In this document: positions 27,344 to 34,321 of the stretch, piece by piece
How positions within the stretch are numbered: position 1 is the first letter of the stretch
Layout: each line of letters starts with the position of its first letter
Source of the DNA: a virus
Reading direction: 5' to 3' (one strand)
Length of the DNA: 52,979 nt
IMG/VR virus record: IMGVR_UViG_3300017917_002451
Span: 1-52,979 of that record
Notes under the pieces: generated by a model
What the model saw: the letters and a program-made list of their open reading frames with translations, nothing else
Database searches by the model: none
Told to the model about the DNA's origin: nothing
Translations under genes and position numbers: made by a program

Positions 27344-28210
27344 ATGGATTCTACAGCCGGCAAGAAAATAAATCCGTTGATCAGCTTGATGCGTCAACCA
27401 AAAATTTACATAAGATTACCTAGCAATGGAAAGTATTGGAGCGAAGGCAGTCTTAACACGACTACAAACGGAGAATATCCAGTATATTCAATGACTGCCA
27501 GGGACGAACTTATGTTAAAGACACCCGATGCATTGCTAAACGGACAAGCGGTTGTAGATGTAATACAGAGTTGTATGCCTAATGTTAATGACGCTTGGGC
27601 CATACCAAATATAGATTTAGATGTTATTTTAGTTGCTATAAGATTAGCCACTTTTGGCGAAAACATGGATACAACTGTAAGTAGTGTAGGTGCAGAAGAG
27701 ATGACTTACACAGTTAATCTTAGAGAAATATTAGATAGATTACAAAATCAAATATCTTGGGAAGAACGTTTAGAAATTGGCAAGGAAATGGTATTGTACA
27801 TTAGACCTATAAACTATAGTATAGCTAGTAAAACAAGTATACAAAGTTTTGAAACTCAAAAAATATTAAGTTTAGTAAATAATTCTCAACTTACAGAAGA
27901 AGAAAAGATAGAAACATTTAGAGAAAGTTTTAAAAAACTCACTGATATAACGGTTGATGTTATTAACAGCAGTGTTTTCAGAATTGAAAGCATAGCCGGA
28001 ACCACAGAAGATCCAGATCATATCAAAGAATTTTTAGAAAATTCAGATGCTCATATATTTGAAAACATTAAACGTCACTTAGAAGTTATGAGAGAAAAGA
28101 ATGGTTTGAAACCAATTAAAGTACAGGCCAGTCAAGAAATGATCGATAAAGGTGCGCCAGAAGAATTTGAAATTCCTTTAACGTTTGACCCTGCAAATTT
28201 TTTCGGGTAA
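27344..28210 (+). CDS. 26: Baseplate hub / tail assembly protein gp26 (zero-frame product)
   Basis: A 288-residue protein of the T4_baseplate (gp26) family. Recognisable blocks are IRLPSNGKYWSEG at residues 24-36, YPVYSMTARDELMLKTPDAL at about 47-66, then NGQAVVDVIQSCMPNVNDAW and LDVILVAIRLATFGENM. T4 gp26 is 208 residues and is needed for hub assembly. The gene lies next to and divergent from the tape measure. It ends GCA AAT TTT TTC GGG TAA; the AAATTTTTTC run sits in the phase required for a -1 slip into the gp51-like frame that follows. This resembles the G/G-T tail chaperones of lambda-type phages in layout. Confidence 0.85.
   Translation: MDSTAGKKINPLISLMRQPKIYIRLPSNGKYWSEGSLNTTTNGEYPVYSMTARDELMLKTPDALLNGQAVVDVIQSCMPNVNDAWAIPNIDLDVILVAIRLATFGENMDTTVSSVGAEEMTYTVNLREILDRLQNQISWEERLEIGKEMVLYIRPINYSIASKTSIQSFETQKILSLVNNSQLTEEEKIETFRESFKKLTDITVDVINSSVFRIESIAGTTEDPDHIKEFLENSDAHIFENIKRHLEVMREKNGLKPIKVQASQEMIDKGAPEEFEIPLTFDPANFFG
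28195..28204 (+). promoter_or_regulatory. Candidate -1 ribosomal frameshift site AAATTTTTTC
   Basis: In the gp26 frame the codons are GCA AAT TTT TTC. Both A AAT TTT (28195-28201) and T TTT TTC (28198-28204) fit the X XXY YYZ rule for simultaneous -1 slippage. The zero-frame stop TAA follows after one GGG codon. In the -1 frame the sequence is open from 28189 (after a TGA at 28186-28188) to the stop at 28432-28434. I see no clear downstream stimulatory hairpin. Confidence 0.7.
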
Positions 28211-28434
28211 GGCTTTTATCTCTTAGTATTGAAGAAATACTCCAGCTTTCAGAAAAACTAGAAAAAGAAATAAAAGCCGTAAAAGAAGAATTAGTTAGAA
28301 TGTGCTGGTTTATGCGAGGCGGTATGACTTTAGAAGAAGCCTATAATACAGACTATCAAGATAGAGAAATTATAGCAAAATTAATAGAAAGTAATCTAGA
28401 ACTTACTAAACAAAGCAAACTACCGTTTTTTTAA
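28201..28434 (+). CDS. 51: gp51-like C-terminal extension, read in the -1 frame from gp26
   Basis: The -1 frame encodes about 77 residues beyond the slip site. They include LSIEEILQLSEKLEKEIKAV, LVRMCWFMRGGMTLEEAY, DYQDREIIAKLIESNLELTK and the ending SKLPFF. This is the pattern I recognise in gp51-type baseplate hub assembly proteins of marine T4-like phages. There is no ATG, GTG or TTG before the conserved region; the first ATG in this frame is at 28300, in the middle of the domain, with no Shine-Dalgarno. Expression therefore most likely needs a -1 frameshift, giving a gp26-gp51 fusion of 363 residues. The frame ends 4 bases into the 3' end of the convergent gene at 28431. Confidence 0.75.
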   Translation, partial: FRVRLLSLSIEEILQLSEKLEKEIKAVKEELVRMCWFMRGGMTLEEAYNTDYQDREIIAKLIESNLELTKQSKLPFF

Positions 28435-29438
28435 AGAGACTTGTTTAAAAATCTGCTGTAAAAAACACTTTCTTTAGCTGGTGTAGGCGGCGGCGCAGAA
28501 GGTGCCGTTGTAGCAGAAGCACTACCTGCTAGTTTAGCAAACAATTTTTTGTGTTCATCTGTAATAGAGCCGCCGGCTTTTAAAAATTCATCCCAAGATT
28601 TTTCTAATTCTTGAGGATTAGCAAACACATTACTTACAGGAACTTCTGGTTTTGGTTCTGCAGATCGACTAAATTGAGTTAAATCAACTGTAGGAGGAGG
28701 TAGTATACCGGCCTGCGCTTGTCTAATCTTACTGTAATTTTTTTGTACAACAGCTTTAATGATGTCATTGATAGCAACCGCATTAAGTTGAGCATCTTCT
28801 TTAACTACCTTACCAGATCTTTTTGCAGATCTACTAGCTCTTTTACGAACAGCATTAGGTGTTTGGCTGACTACACCAGGTACTTTACCGCCAGTTCTTT
28901 TTGGAGGTGGTGGAGATTCAGGTTCTGCAGGTGCTCCACCACCTAGCTGATTTACCATAGAACCAAAAGCATTTGCTCCTGGAGATGGTTTTTTAGGTTG
29001 ATTAGGATTATCGGGACTGGCTTTATGCTGTAATCCTGTAGGAGTATTAGTAACGGTACCACCAGTAGACGATGTAGAAGGACCAGCAGTCTTTTCTGGT
29101 TCCAATGTTGGTTCTATTTTTTGATCAAGATAAGGTTCAACTCTTTGTTTAGTAGCTTGTTCAGGTTCAGATTGATCCATATCAATAGAACTTACATCTA
29201 AACCTTGATTTTGTAAGAAAGATAACAGGTTTTGCATAGTAGGTTCTGCACCGCCACCAACCTGTTTCATAAATTCTTTGCGTAAATTATCAACAATTTT
29301 ATTGCTGTGAGCCATTCCAGCACGTTTATCTCTACTAGATTTAAATCCTGTAACTGCACCTCTAACTCCGCCCGCAATTTTCTTAGCAATGCCTAATTCA
29401 TCTATTTGAGATTCCGTTAAGATATCGTTTAACTTCAT
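28431..29438 (-). CDS. Probable capsid-targeted internal virion protein (335 aa)
   Basis: A 335-residue protein. The N-terminus MKLNDILTESQIDELGIAKK resembles the T4 capsid-targeting sequence (MKTYQEFI-x-E type), and L-T-E9 is a (L/I)-x-E site for gp21 cleavage. A basic helical stretch follows (FKSSRDKRAGMAHSNKIVDN). The middle is Pro/Ser/Thr/Gly-rich low complexity (PPPPKRTGGKVPGV), with a strongly basic patch (RKRASRSAKRSGK) that could bind DNA. The C-terminal part (ELEKSWDEFLKAGGSITDEH) is helical. The gene stands alone behind a CATAAATA box and converges on gp26/gp51. Packaging into the head is inference; no enzymatic domain is visible. Confidence 0.6.
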   Translation of the reverse strand: MKLNDILTESQIDELGIAKKIAGGVRGAVTGFKSSRDKRAGMAHSNKIVDNLRKEFMKQVGGGAEPTMQNLLSFLQNQGLDVSSIDMDQSEPEQATKQRVEPYLDQKIEPTLEPEKTAGPSTSSTGGTVTNTPTGLQHKASPDNPNQPKKPSPGANAFGSMVNQLGGGAPAEPESPPPPKRTGGKVPGVVSQTPNAVRKRASRSAKRSGKVVKEDAQLNAVAINDIIKAVVQKNYSKIRQAQAGILPPPTVDLTQFSRSAEPKPEVPVSNVFANPQELEKSWDEFLKAGGSITDEHKKLFAKLAGSASATTAPSAPPPTPAKESVFYSRFLNKSL

Positions 29439-29463
29439 TTTATTATCCCGAAAATGTTTTATA

Positions 29464-29471
29464 TATTTATG
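29464..29471 (-). promoter_or_regulatory. Late-promoter-like box CATAAATA
   Basis: Minus-strand CATAAATA, 26 bases upstream of the ATG of the 335-residue internal protein. One mismatch from TATAAATA. Confidence 0.5.
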
Positions 29472-29518
29472 GTGAGCTAACGCTCACCTGCTTCTACGCT
29501 TCGCTTGAAGCAGTTTTT
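29471..29518 (+). terminator. Double hairpin with plus-strand terminator
   Basis: Two adjacent hairpins: GGTGAGC/GCTCACC (29471-29488, loop TAAC) and CTGCTTC/GAAGCAG (29488-29513), the second followed by TTTTT on the plus strand. The second is a good rho-independent terminator for plus-strand RNA. That RNA would come from the gp26/gp51 promoter after running antisense through the convergent 335-residue gene. Confidence 0.65.
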
Positions 29519-29623
29519 AGATGCGAAGCATTAATTATCATCTAGATTAAGTGGTCACTCTTTGCCCAGGGCGGGCAAAGGTATGCATCATCTGAGTAGC
29601 ATAGTCACATAGTGTTAGAACTA
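29519..29623. other. Gene-free spacer with a strong hairpin
   Basis: No gene seen. An 8-bp perfect hairpin CTTTGCCC/GGGCAAAG lies at 29560-29580 with a 5-base loop but no T-run on either strand. Small repeats of GCGAAGC occur around 29499-29530. It could be an RNA processing or stability element. Confidence 0.45.
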
Positions 29624-30981
29624 TTAGGGCGTAGGCGGTTGTCCGGTACCTACTCGTTCTGGCTTTATTACAACGGCGGCTTGTATAACAAACACTATCT
29701 TATTATACAAACGTGCAGAATCACTTCTGCGTCTTTTTGCTTCTTCTATTTCAAACAACCAAATCACAGCAGTTAAGTGATCGTCATCCTTTCGGGTAGT
29801 GGTTGAGTTCTCACTACGGCGGTGAGCATTCCGTCCCTGCGACTCGAAGTCCAGGTTTAGGGCGCATGAAATTAGCCTGCGCTAGCCGTTAACCGCTTAA
29901 TTTGCCTTTGATATGTGTGCCATGTACACGGACTTGTATATGTCCGTTATAGTATTCGTCTGATTCTAAAACTTTGCGTGTAAATTGTTCTCGTGCTTCA
30001 ACGTATGAACATTCTGCCTTGGATTTACAAAAATATAATATTTGTCTGTGAAATTTTTCTGCGCCTAATTGTGCTACATCTTTATTGAGTTGTTCATTTG
30101 AGCCGTAATAAGTTTGCCAGTCTGAGTCTATTTTTGATTTAATTCGTTTCTTTTTCTTAGTGCCGTTTTTTAATTTTACCGTTTTGTAGCTTACTTTTGA
30201 AAATTTGCTTAATTTTTTGCCAATATATTTTTTTCCAGTGATTTGATTTACAATTATGTAAACAAAGCCAATACAATCTTCAGGAAGTTCAGTTACTTCT
30301 TTTCCTTGATATGTCCACATTATTTTATATTCTTTTTAATAGAGGACCTACCCGGTTCCCAACCATTTCCTGGACATTCTCTACTTTTTATAGAGACTCC
30401 ATCTTTACTCCACCATTTATTTCCAATAGTTGCTTGTGTTCTTTTTAGAACATATTCTGGAGATTGTTTCCTACCAGACATTGCTACTGATTGTTTTAAT
30501 TTCTGTTCTTCGGAGATTAATTTGCCTTTGTTACCATTGCCGATCTTTTGTTTATGTTCTTCAGACTTCGGTTTACCTTTGTTACCCCTGGCGTTTTTGT
30601 TTCCTAACATAGTATTAGAAGATACTCCTTCGCCTCCGTCTGTCTTGTTTCTCAAAATTCCGGTACCTAAATCTTTTCTACCATACCATCTAATCATTCT
30701 TCGTTCTAAAGCAAACGCTCCGAGTTCTGAAAGATTTGTTTCTAACATTACTATTCTATTATTAGATGGTACTTTAACTTTATGATCTTTGGATTTGTGT
30801 CTATTATCGTGTCCTTTACCTATATAGTAAGGAGATCCGTCTACCCTGAGGTAAGCGTAGACATAGTATTGTAAATACATTGCTGATAGTTCCTATAAAC
30901 TGTTAGAGCCAGTGGATGCGTCAACATCGCGACTGGCACTTCTATTTATACGATTACCAACAAATCCAAGACATCGGTCAT
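29624..30981 (-). CDS. Small split gene: exon 1 (30950-30981) and exon 2 (29624-29792), 66 aa if spliced
   Basis: The ATG at 30981 overlaps the stop of the histone-like gene as ATGA, a classic coupled start, but the frame stops after [11 protein letters not shown]. About 1.2 kb on, behind two homing endonuclease genes, a start-less frame resumes: [20 protein letters not shown], then [20 protein letters not shown] and the stop at 29624-29626. The two parts fit in phase if the intron runs from 30949 to 29793, giving [16 protein letters not shown] and 66 residues. The product would be a small helical protein that I do not recognise. Exact splice points are tentative. The alternative is a gene simply broken by endonuclease insertion. 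Confidence 0.55.
29889..30320 (-). CDS. GIY-YIG-type homing endonuclease (143 aa)
   Basis: A 143-residue protein. The N-terminal half has the GIY-YIG pattern [20 protein letters not shown] at about residues 17-36, followed by [20 protein letters not shown] and a helix containing [20 protein letters not shown]. The family Glu is probably in the EAREQF helix. Proteins of this form are frequent in T4-like phage genomes as free-standing or intron-borne homing nucleases, which cut intron-less or endonuclease-less sites. The start overlaps the stop of the upstream endonuclease as TAATG at 30320, so they are co-translated. Its last codons overlap the R-like element of the proposed intron core. Confidence 0.75.
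   Translation of the reverse strand: MWTYQGKEVTELPEDCIGFVYIIVNQITGKKYIGKKLSKFSKVSYKTVKLKNGTKKKKRIKSKIDSDWQTYYGSNEQLNKDVAQLGAEKFHRQILYFCKSKAECSYVEAREQFTRKVLESDEYYNGHIQVRVHGTHIKGKLSG
30320..30880 (-). CDS. GIY-YIG homing endonuclease with NUMOD3-like DNA-binding repeats (186 aa)
   Basis: A 186-residue protein. The catalytic domain opens with [20 protein letters not shown] (residues 5-24), a GIY-YIG variant, followed by RHKSKDHK and [12 protein letters not shown], which carries the expected Glu. The C-terminal half holds NUMOD3-like modules typical of homing endonucleases: [29 protein letters not shown] and [14 protein letters not shown]. These bind DNA in a modular way. The gene lies inside the proposed intron. 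An exact TATAAATA late promoter box lies 63 bases upstream, reminiscent of the late promoter that drives the intron-encoded I-TevI gene in T4 td. Confidence 0.82.
   Translation of the reverse strand: MYLQYYVYAYLRVDGSPYYIGKGHDNRHKSKDHKVKVPSNNRIVMLETNLSELGAFALERRMIRWYGRKDLGTGILRNKTDGGEGVSSNTMLGNKNARGNKGKPKSEEHKQKIGNGNKGKLISEEQKLKQSVAMSGRKQSPEYVLKRTQATIGNKWWSKDGVSIKSRECPGNGWEPGRSSIKKNIK
30943..30950 (-). promoter_or_regulatory. Exact T4-type late promoter box TATAAATA at the intron 5' end
   Basis: Minus-strand TATAAATA spans the end of exon 1 and the proposed 5' splice site. It would give a separate late transcript for the two endonuclease genes, uncoupled from the early gp46 operon. Confidence 0.6.
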
Positions 30982-31175
30982 TTAGCAGTCTTAGCTTCCT
31001 TACGTGCTGTTTTTTCCGCAGTAATTTCGTTACGTCGAAGCTTTACAGCTTTGCTGATCTCTGCTAATGCTTTGCGAGCACGAGTACCTGCCGCAGAATT
31101 TCCGCTAGAAAATTTTGCATCCTCTTTTAAAAATTCTTCAAATAGTTTTTGTAGTTGTACTGTTGTTGTTTCCAT
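30978..31175 (-). CDS. Histone H1-like (Hc1-type) DNA-binding protein (65 aa)
   Basis: A 65-residue protein, helical and Lys/Ala-rich. Its centre FSSGNSAAGTRARKALAEIS followed by KAVKLRRNEI matches the Hc1/histone H1-like family seen in bacteria and in several T4-like phages. Such proteins bind and compact DNA. The start codon lies 38 bases inside the end of the upstream AT-hook gene, in another frame, with an AGGAAG Shine-Dalgarno in good position. The stop overlaps the next start as ATGA. The early-operon position suggests action on host or replicating phage DNA, which is inference. Confidence 0.78.
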   Translation of the reverse strand: METTTVQLQKLFEEFLKEDAKFSSGNSAAGTRARKALAEISKAVKLRRNEITAEKTARKEAKTAK

Positions 31176-31470
31176 TTTTTCTTCCTTTTGGTCTTCCTGT
31201 TTTCTTTGGGTGCAGTTTTCTATAGGCTGCTTCTTGTTTTCTTTTTTCTACATCTGCTTTTTTTGCTGCCTTGGCTTCTTGATAAACTGATCTGCATATT
31301 CTATAAAGCTCTCGGCTATCGCCTATAATTTTTCTACTAGCATTTCGTACTTCGAGTCCGTATTCATAGTTCCTAGGAGCCCTCATGAATCTAAGATGTG
31401 CGTTATGTAACTCGATCATATTAGATACGACACGCCCATAAAGATCTTTAAATTCGTCCATTTTAGACAT
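31138..31470 (-). CDS. Small basic protein with AT-hook-like C-terminus (110 aa)
   Basis: A 110-residue protein. The N-terminal 85 residues are helical (FKDLYGRVVSNMIELHNAHL; SRKIIGDSRELYRICRSVYQ; EAKAAKKADVEKRKQEAAYR). The C-terminus contains HPKKTGRPKGRKNG, an AT-hook-like core (GRPKG flanked by Lys/Arg) that would bind the minor groove of AT-rich DNA. It sits 3 bases after gp46 and overlaps the histone-H1-like gene by 38 bases. Two DNA-binding proteins following gp46 suggest a recombination or nucleoid function. I know of similar short basic proteins near gp46 in cyanophages, but their function is not established. Confidence 0.65.
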   Translation of the reverse strand: MSKMDEFKDLYGRVVSNMIELHNAHLRFMRAPRNYEYGLEVRNASRKIIGDSRELYRICRSVYQEAKAAKKADVEKRKQEAAYRKLHPKKTGRPKGRKNGNNNSTTTKTI

Positions 31471-31473
31471 TTA

Positions 31474-33261
31474 TCAAACTGCCTCGATGATATCTACATC
31501 GTTTGAGTAGCTAGTAAAACCGTTTTCTTTTACAACCTTTAAAACGTTGTTAACCCTGCCAACTAATTCATCTTTATGAGATATTAAGTATATATTCTTA
31601 TTTCTTTCCCTGGCCATTTTTTTCAAAACAGCTAGCCCAGCTTCAACGCCTGCCGAATCCATGCCTGCATCTATGAGTTCGTCAATGAATAATAAATTGA
31701 TATTTTGATATAGACTTTCCCAAACATCTCTAAAGGCAAAACTCAGTGATAAAATTAATCTGTTTCTTTCGCCTCTGCTTAGATTATCAAAATCTAAATC
31801 TTGTCCTAACTGCGTAATTTCAACGGTAAGGTCGTTAAGGAATAATACCTTATGCGGTAATCCTAGCTTGTCAATATAATACCCTAGTCTCTTATTGAGA
31901 TAAGTTAGATTTTGATCAATAATTTTCTTTCTAATGAAGCTGTCTTTGTTGGTTAACAGTTTTAACAAAAATTCTTGATGATCTTTGAGCTTAGTTAAAT
32001 TGTTTACTGAAGACCAATCAATTTCTTGAATAGCTGTTTTCTTTAATTCTTCAATTTGCTCTTGATAAGGATTTTGTTCCTGAGATTTTTCTATCAGTGC
32101 CTTTTCTAAATTAGACAAATTATTTTTATGCCCTAATGCTTCTGCTTCTGTTTCATAAAAAACAATAGGTTTTTTGGGTTGTTTAATAATAGCTTCAATT
32201 TCATTAACAACTAATCCATAATCGTATGTTACTTTACTGGCATATTCGCCGGCCTCTGTTAAATTCTTTTCAGCCTCTCGAATCATTTCATCGTGGTCGT
32301 GATCTTGTAGACCTTGTTTGCAGGTAGGACAGTTTTTATTTTTTAATATGTCGTAGTCTTCGGAGTATTTTTTTACACTCTTAGAGGCCTGCATCACCGC
32401 AGTTTCTAAAGTAGCCTGTTGTTTTCTAAGCTGAGTTAGTTTGCGATCATTTTCTAACCATAGTTGTAATGCTTGGTGTGCAGATATTTCTGCTTCTATA
32501 TCTACAGATTCTAAGTTTACAATTGCTCGACCTAATGATTCTAATTCTTGATCGTGTTTGTTTTGCCAAGCAGAGCTTTTTAATTCAAGACTATTAATAC
32601 TCTTTTGAACATTATCGTTGGCAGTTTTTATACTATCTATTTTAAAAGACTCTGCCTGTATAAGATCTTTGGTGTTTTTAATTTCTATTTTTAATTTTTC
32701 TGATTTTTCGCTGAGTATAGTAATACCTAAGAGTTGTTCAATGACTTCTCTTTGGTCTGCTGCCTTCATGCTTAGGAAAGGGTCTGTGTAGGTATTCAGC
32801 GCAACAAGGTGCCTAAACATTGTAGGACTCATTTCTAGCAATTGATCTATAAATTTTTGAGTTTCTCTACTATCGCCTTGACTTTCGTCATCCTCATTAG
32901 AGGATTTTTGTTCGCTGTCGTCTACAAACAACTTCATCACATTAGGCTTACGACCACGTTCTATTCTATAAAGTGTAGAATTTTTTTCAAACTCTACAGT
33001 AACTAACATATTTTTTCCGTTAGTTTTGTTTATTAAATTTTCTTTTTTGATGTTTGTTAATGCAGTTCCGTACAATCCGTAACATAGTGCATTAACAATA
33101 GTGGTTTTTCCAGTACCGTTTCTACTGCCACTGTCGTCTCCGCCGAGGTCTAAGTTTTCGCCTAGAACTAAGGTTAAAAGTTCTTTGTCAAAATCGACTG
33201 CCTGAGTCTGATTCCCCACAGATAAAAAGTTTTTGACGCTGAGAGATTTAATTTTTATCAT
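31474..33261 (-). CDS. 46: Recombination endonuclease subunit gp46 (Rad50-like ATPase)
   Basis: A 595-residue SMC/Rad50-type ATPase, close to T4 gp46 (560). Walker A GSRNGTGKTT is at residues 45-54. A long coiled coil has a zinc hook CPTC at residues 311-314. The ABC signature LSRGERNRL is near residue 494 and Walker B LLFIDE is at 523-528, followed by a switch His in YLISHKD. With gp47 it forms the phage Mre11-Rad50 complex, which resects DNA ends for recombination-dependent replication and helps degrade host DNA. The start overlaps the end of gp47 by 4 bases, a coupled arrangement. All key motifs are intact. Confidence 0.97.
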   Translation of the reverse strand: MIKIKSLSVKNFLSVGNQTQAVDFDKELLTLVLGENLDLGGDDSGSRNGTGKTTIVNALCYGLYGTALTNIKKENLINKTNGKNMLVTVEFEKNSTLYRIERGRKPNVMKLFVDDSEQKSSNEDDESQGDSRETQKFIDQLLEMSPTMFRHLVALNTYTDPFLSMKAADQREVIEQLLGITILSEKSEKLKIEIKNTKDLIQAESFKIDSIKTANDNVQKSINSLELKSSAWQNKHDQELESLGRAIVNLESVDIEAEISAHQALQLWLENDRKLTQLRKQQATLETAVMQASKSVKKYSEDYDILKNKNCPTCKQGLQDHDHDEMIREAEKNLTEAGEYASKVTYDYGLVVNEIEAIIKQPKKPIVFYETEAEALGHKNNLSNLEKALIEKSQEQNPYQEQIEELKKTAIQEIDWSSVNNLTKLKDHQEFLLKLLTNKDSFIRKKIIDQNLTYLNKRLGYYIDKLGLPHKVLFLNDLTVEITQLGQDLDFDNLSRGERNRLILSLSFAFRDVWESLYQNINLLFIDELIDAGMDSAGVEAGLAVLKKMARERNKNIYLISHKDELVGRVNNVLKVVKENGFTSYSNDVDIIEAV

Positions 33262-34271
33262 AGGTTGTTATAAATTTCTAATAATACTTTTGAATTAATA
33301 GTTTCGGATTCTACATTTAAAAGCTGTTCAGTTACTATTTGATCTACACTTTCAAATGCAGTGTCAGGGCTGTCATCAGTGCCAGATTCAATATTATTCT
33401 TTTCTTGAATAAGGCTAATTTCTCTTATATCGTGTTCTTTGATATAAGTTTCTTTAATAAAATTAGCTTCTTCGTAGGTTATATCGATGTCTAAATTAAC
33501 TCTAAGGTACATTTTATTTTTCATAATCTTATCTTTTTCGTCGATAAGTTTACTTAGAGTTAGTGTTCTAAACTTAGGAGCATCCGGCCACGATATAAAT
33601 TCTGGCTTCTTACCCCATTCTAACAACATCATGCCTCGATCATCGTCCCATGTGTCTGCAAAGTTATGGGGAAATGCATTACCTATGTACCAAACTTTTC
33701 CTTGATTTTGGCGTTTATGAAAATGCCCACTGAAAACATATTCAGGGTGCGTAAAATCGCTGCCTTTTAATTCTCCATGATCTGGCATTTGTACCATAGC
33801 GTTCATATAAAACAATGGTAATTCGAAATGTCCAAAGATATACTTGGCTTTTAACTCCTTAACTTTTTTCCACTCGTCACCTACTAGCCAAGGTACTAAC
33901 ACTACGTCGCCTATAGTAGTTACTTGTTCGACTACTGTTACACCGGGAATATGGCGTCCAAAGATAGAACTATGTATATCTCGCTTGTCTTTGTAGAATA
34001 GATCGTGATTTCCGGGAAACCAAAAAAACTGTTTAAAGGCCGCACCTAATTTTTCCAAGCATCGGATGCTGGTATCTAATGTAATTAGATTGATGCTATT
34101 TCTATTATGGTGCCAATCGCCGAGAAAGATACAAGTCTCGGCTCCTTGTTGTTTGGCAGTTTCTATGAACCAATCTACAAAATCTTCGCAATCTTGGTTA
34201 TGTGTTTGACTATTAGATTTTAAACCAAAATGAATATCAGTAAAACACGCAACTTTCTTGAATAATGACAT
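33258..34271 (-). CDS. 47: Recombination endonuclease subunit gp47 (Mre11-like nuclease)
   Basis: A 337-residue calcineurin-like phosphoesterase, matching T4 gp47 (339). Metal-binding motifs are present in order: TDIHFG (D12, H14), LGDWHH (D52, H55), PGNHD (residues 86-90), FGHFELP near 145 and SGHFHKRQ near 180. It is the nuclease partner of gp46 and needs manganese in the known family. The C-terminal 70 residues are acidic and helical and probably contact the gp46 coiled coil. A sigma70-like promoter with AGGAG lies in the 46-base gap upstream. Gene overlap with gp46 shows an operon. Confidence 0.96.
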   Translation of the reverse strand: MSLFKKVACFTDIHFGLKSNSQTHNQDCEDFVDWFIETAKQQGAETCIFLGDWHHNRNSINLITLDTSIRCLEKLGAAFKQFFWFPGNHDLFYKDKRDIHSSIFGRHIPGVTVVEQVTTIGDVVLVPWLVGDEWKKVKELKAKYIFGHFELPLFYMNAMVQMPDHGELKGSDFTHPEYVFSGHFHKRQNQGKVWYIGNAFPHNFADTWDDDRGMMLLEWGKKPEFISWPDAPKFRTLTLSKLIDEKDKIMKNKMYLRVNLDIDITYEEANFIKETYIKEHDIREISLIQEKNNIESGTDDSPDTAFESVDQIVTEQLLNVESETINSKVLLEIYNNL

Positions 34272-34291
34272 TAAAAGACTCTCCTACTGTT

Positions 34292-34321
34292 AGTATAGTA
34301 TTTTTTTAACAGCAAAGTCAA
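34292..34321 (-). promoter_or_regulatory. sigma70-type promoter for the gp47-gp46 operon
   Basis: On the minus strand TTGACT (34316-34321), 18-base spacer, TATACT (34292-34297). Each hexamer has one mismatch to consensus. The -35 element overlaps the gp55 stop codon. An AGGAG Shine-Dalgarno follows before the gp47 ATG at 34271. Confidence 0.75.

Larger units (their letters stand above)
29793..30949 (-). ncRNA. Candidate group I-like intron with two GIY-YIG endonuclease genes
   Basis: The minus-strand RNA has structure outside the endonuclease genes. Near the 5' end GCCAGT pairs with ACTGGC (about 30908-30938), and GCGAT could pair with the exon end ATCGT to form P1 with the usual terminal U-G pair. 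After the second endonuclease, GTTAACGGCTA resembles the group I R element. ACGGC (29885-29889) can pair with GCCGT (29816-29820) as P7, CCTGGACT pairs with AGTCGCAGG as a P8-like hairpin (29836-29855), and GTAGTG/CACTAC (29796-29817) forms a P9-like hairpin ending in a possible terminal G at 29793. P3 to P6 were not identified, so class and catalytic ability are unproven. Confidence 0.5.

Noticed and set aside
29836-29855. tRNA-like T-arm (GGACTTCGAGTC) after the second endonuclease
   Set aside because: No acceptor, D or anticodon arm can be built around it. It fits better as a P8-like hairpin of the intron.
29624-30981. Translational bypass (as in T4 gene 60) instead of an intron
   Set aside because: The gap is about 1.16 kb and contains two full genes, far longer than known bypassed segments; intron-like pairings are present.
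34288-34314. CTGTTA/TAACAG inverted repeat as gp55 terminator
   Set aside because: The stem is only 6 AT-rich pairs with a long loop and overlaps a convincing promoter for gp47.
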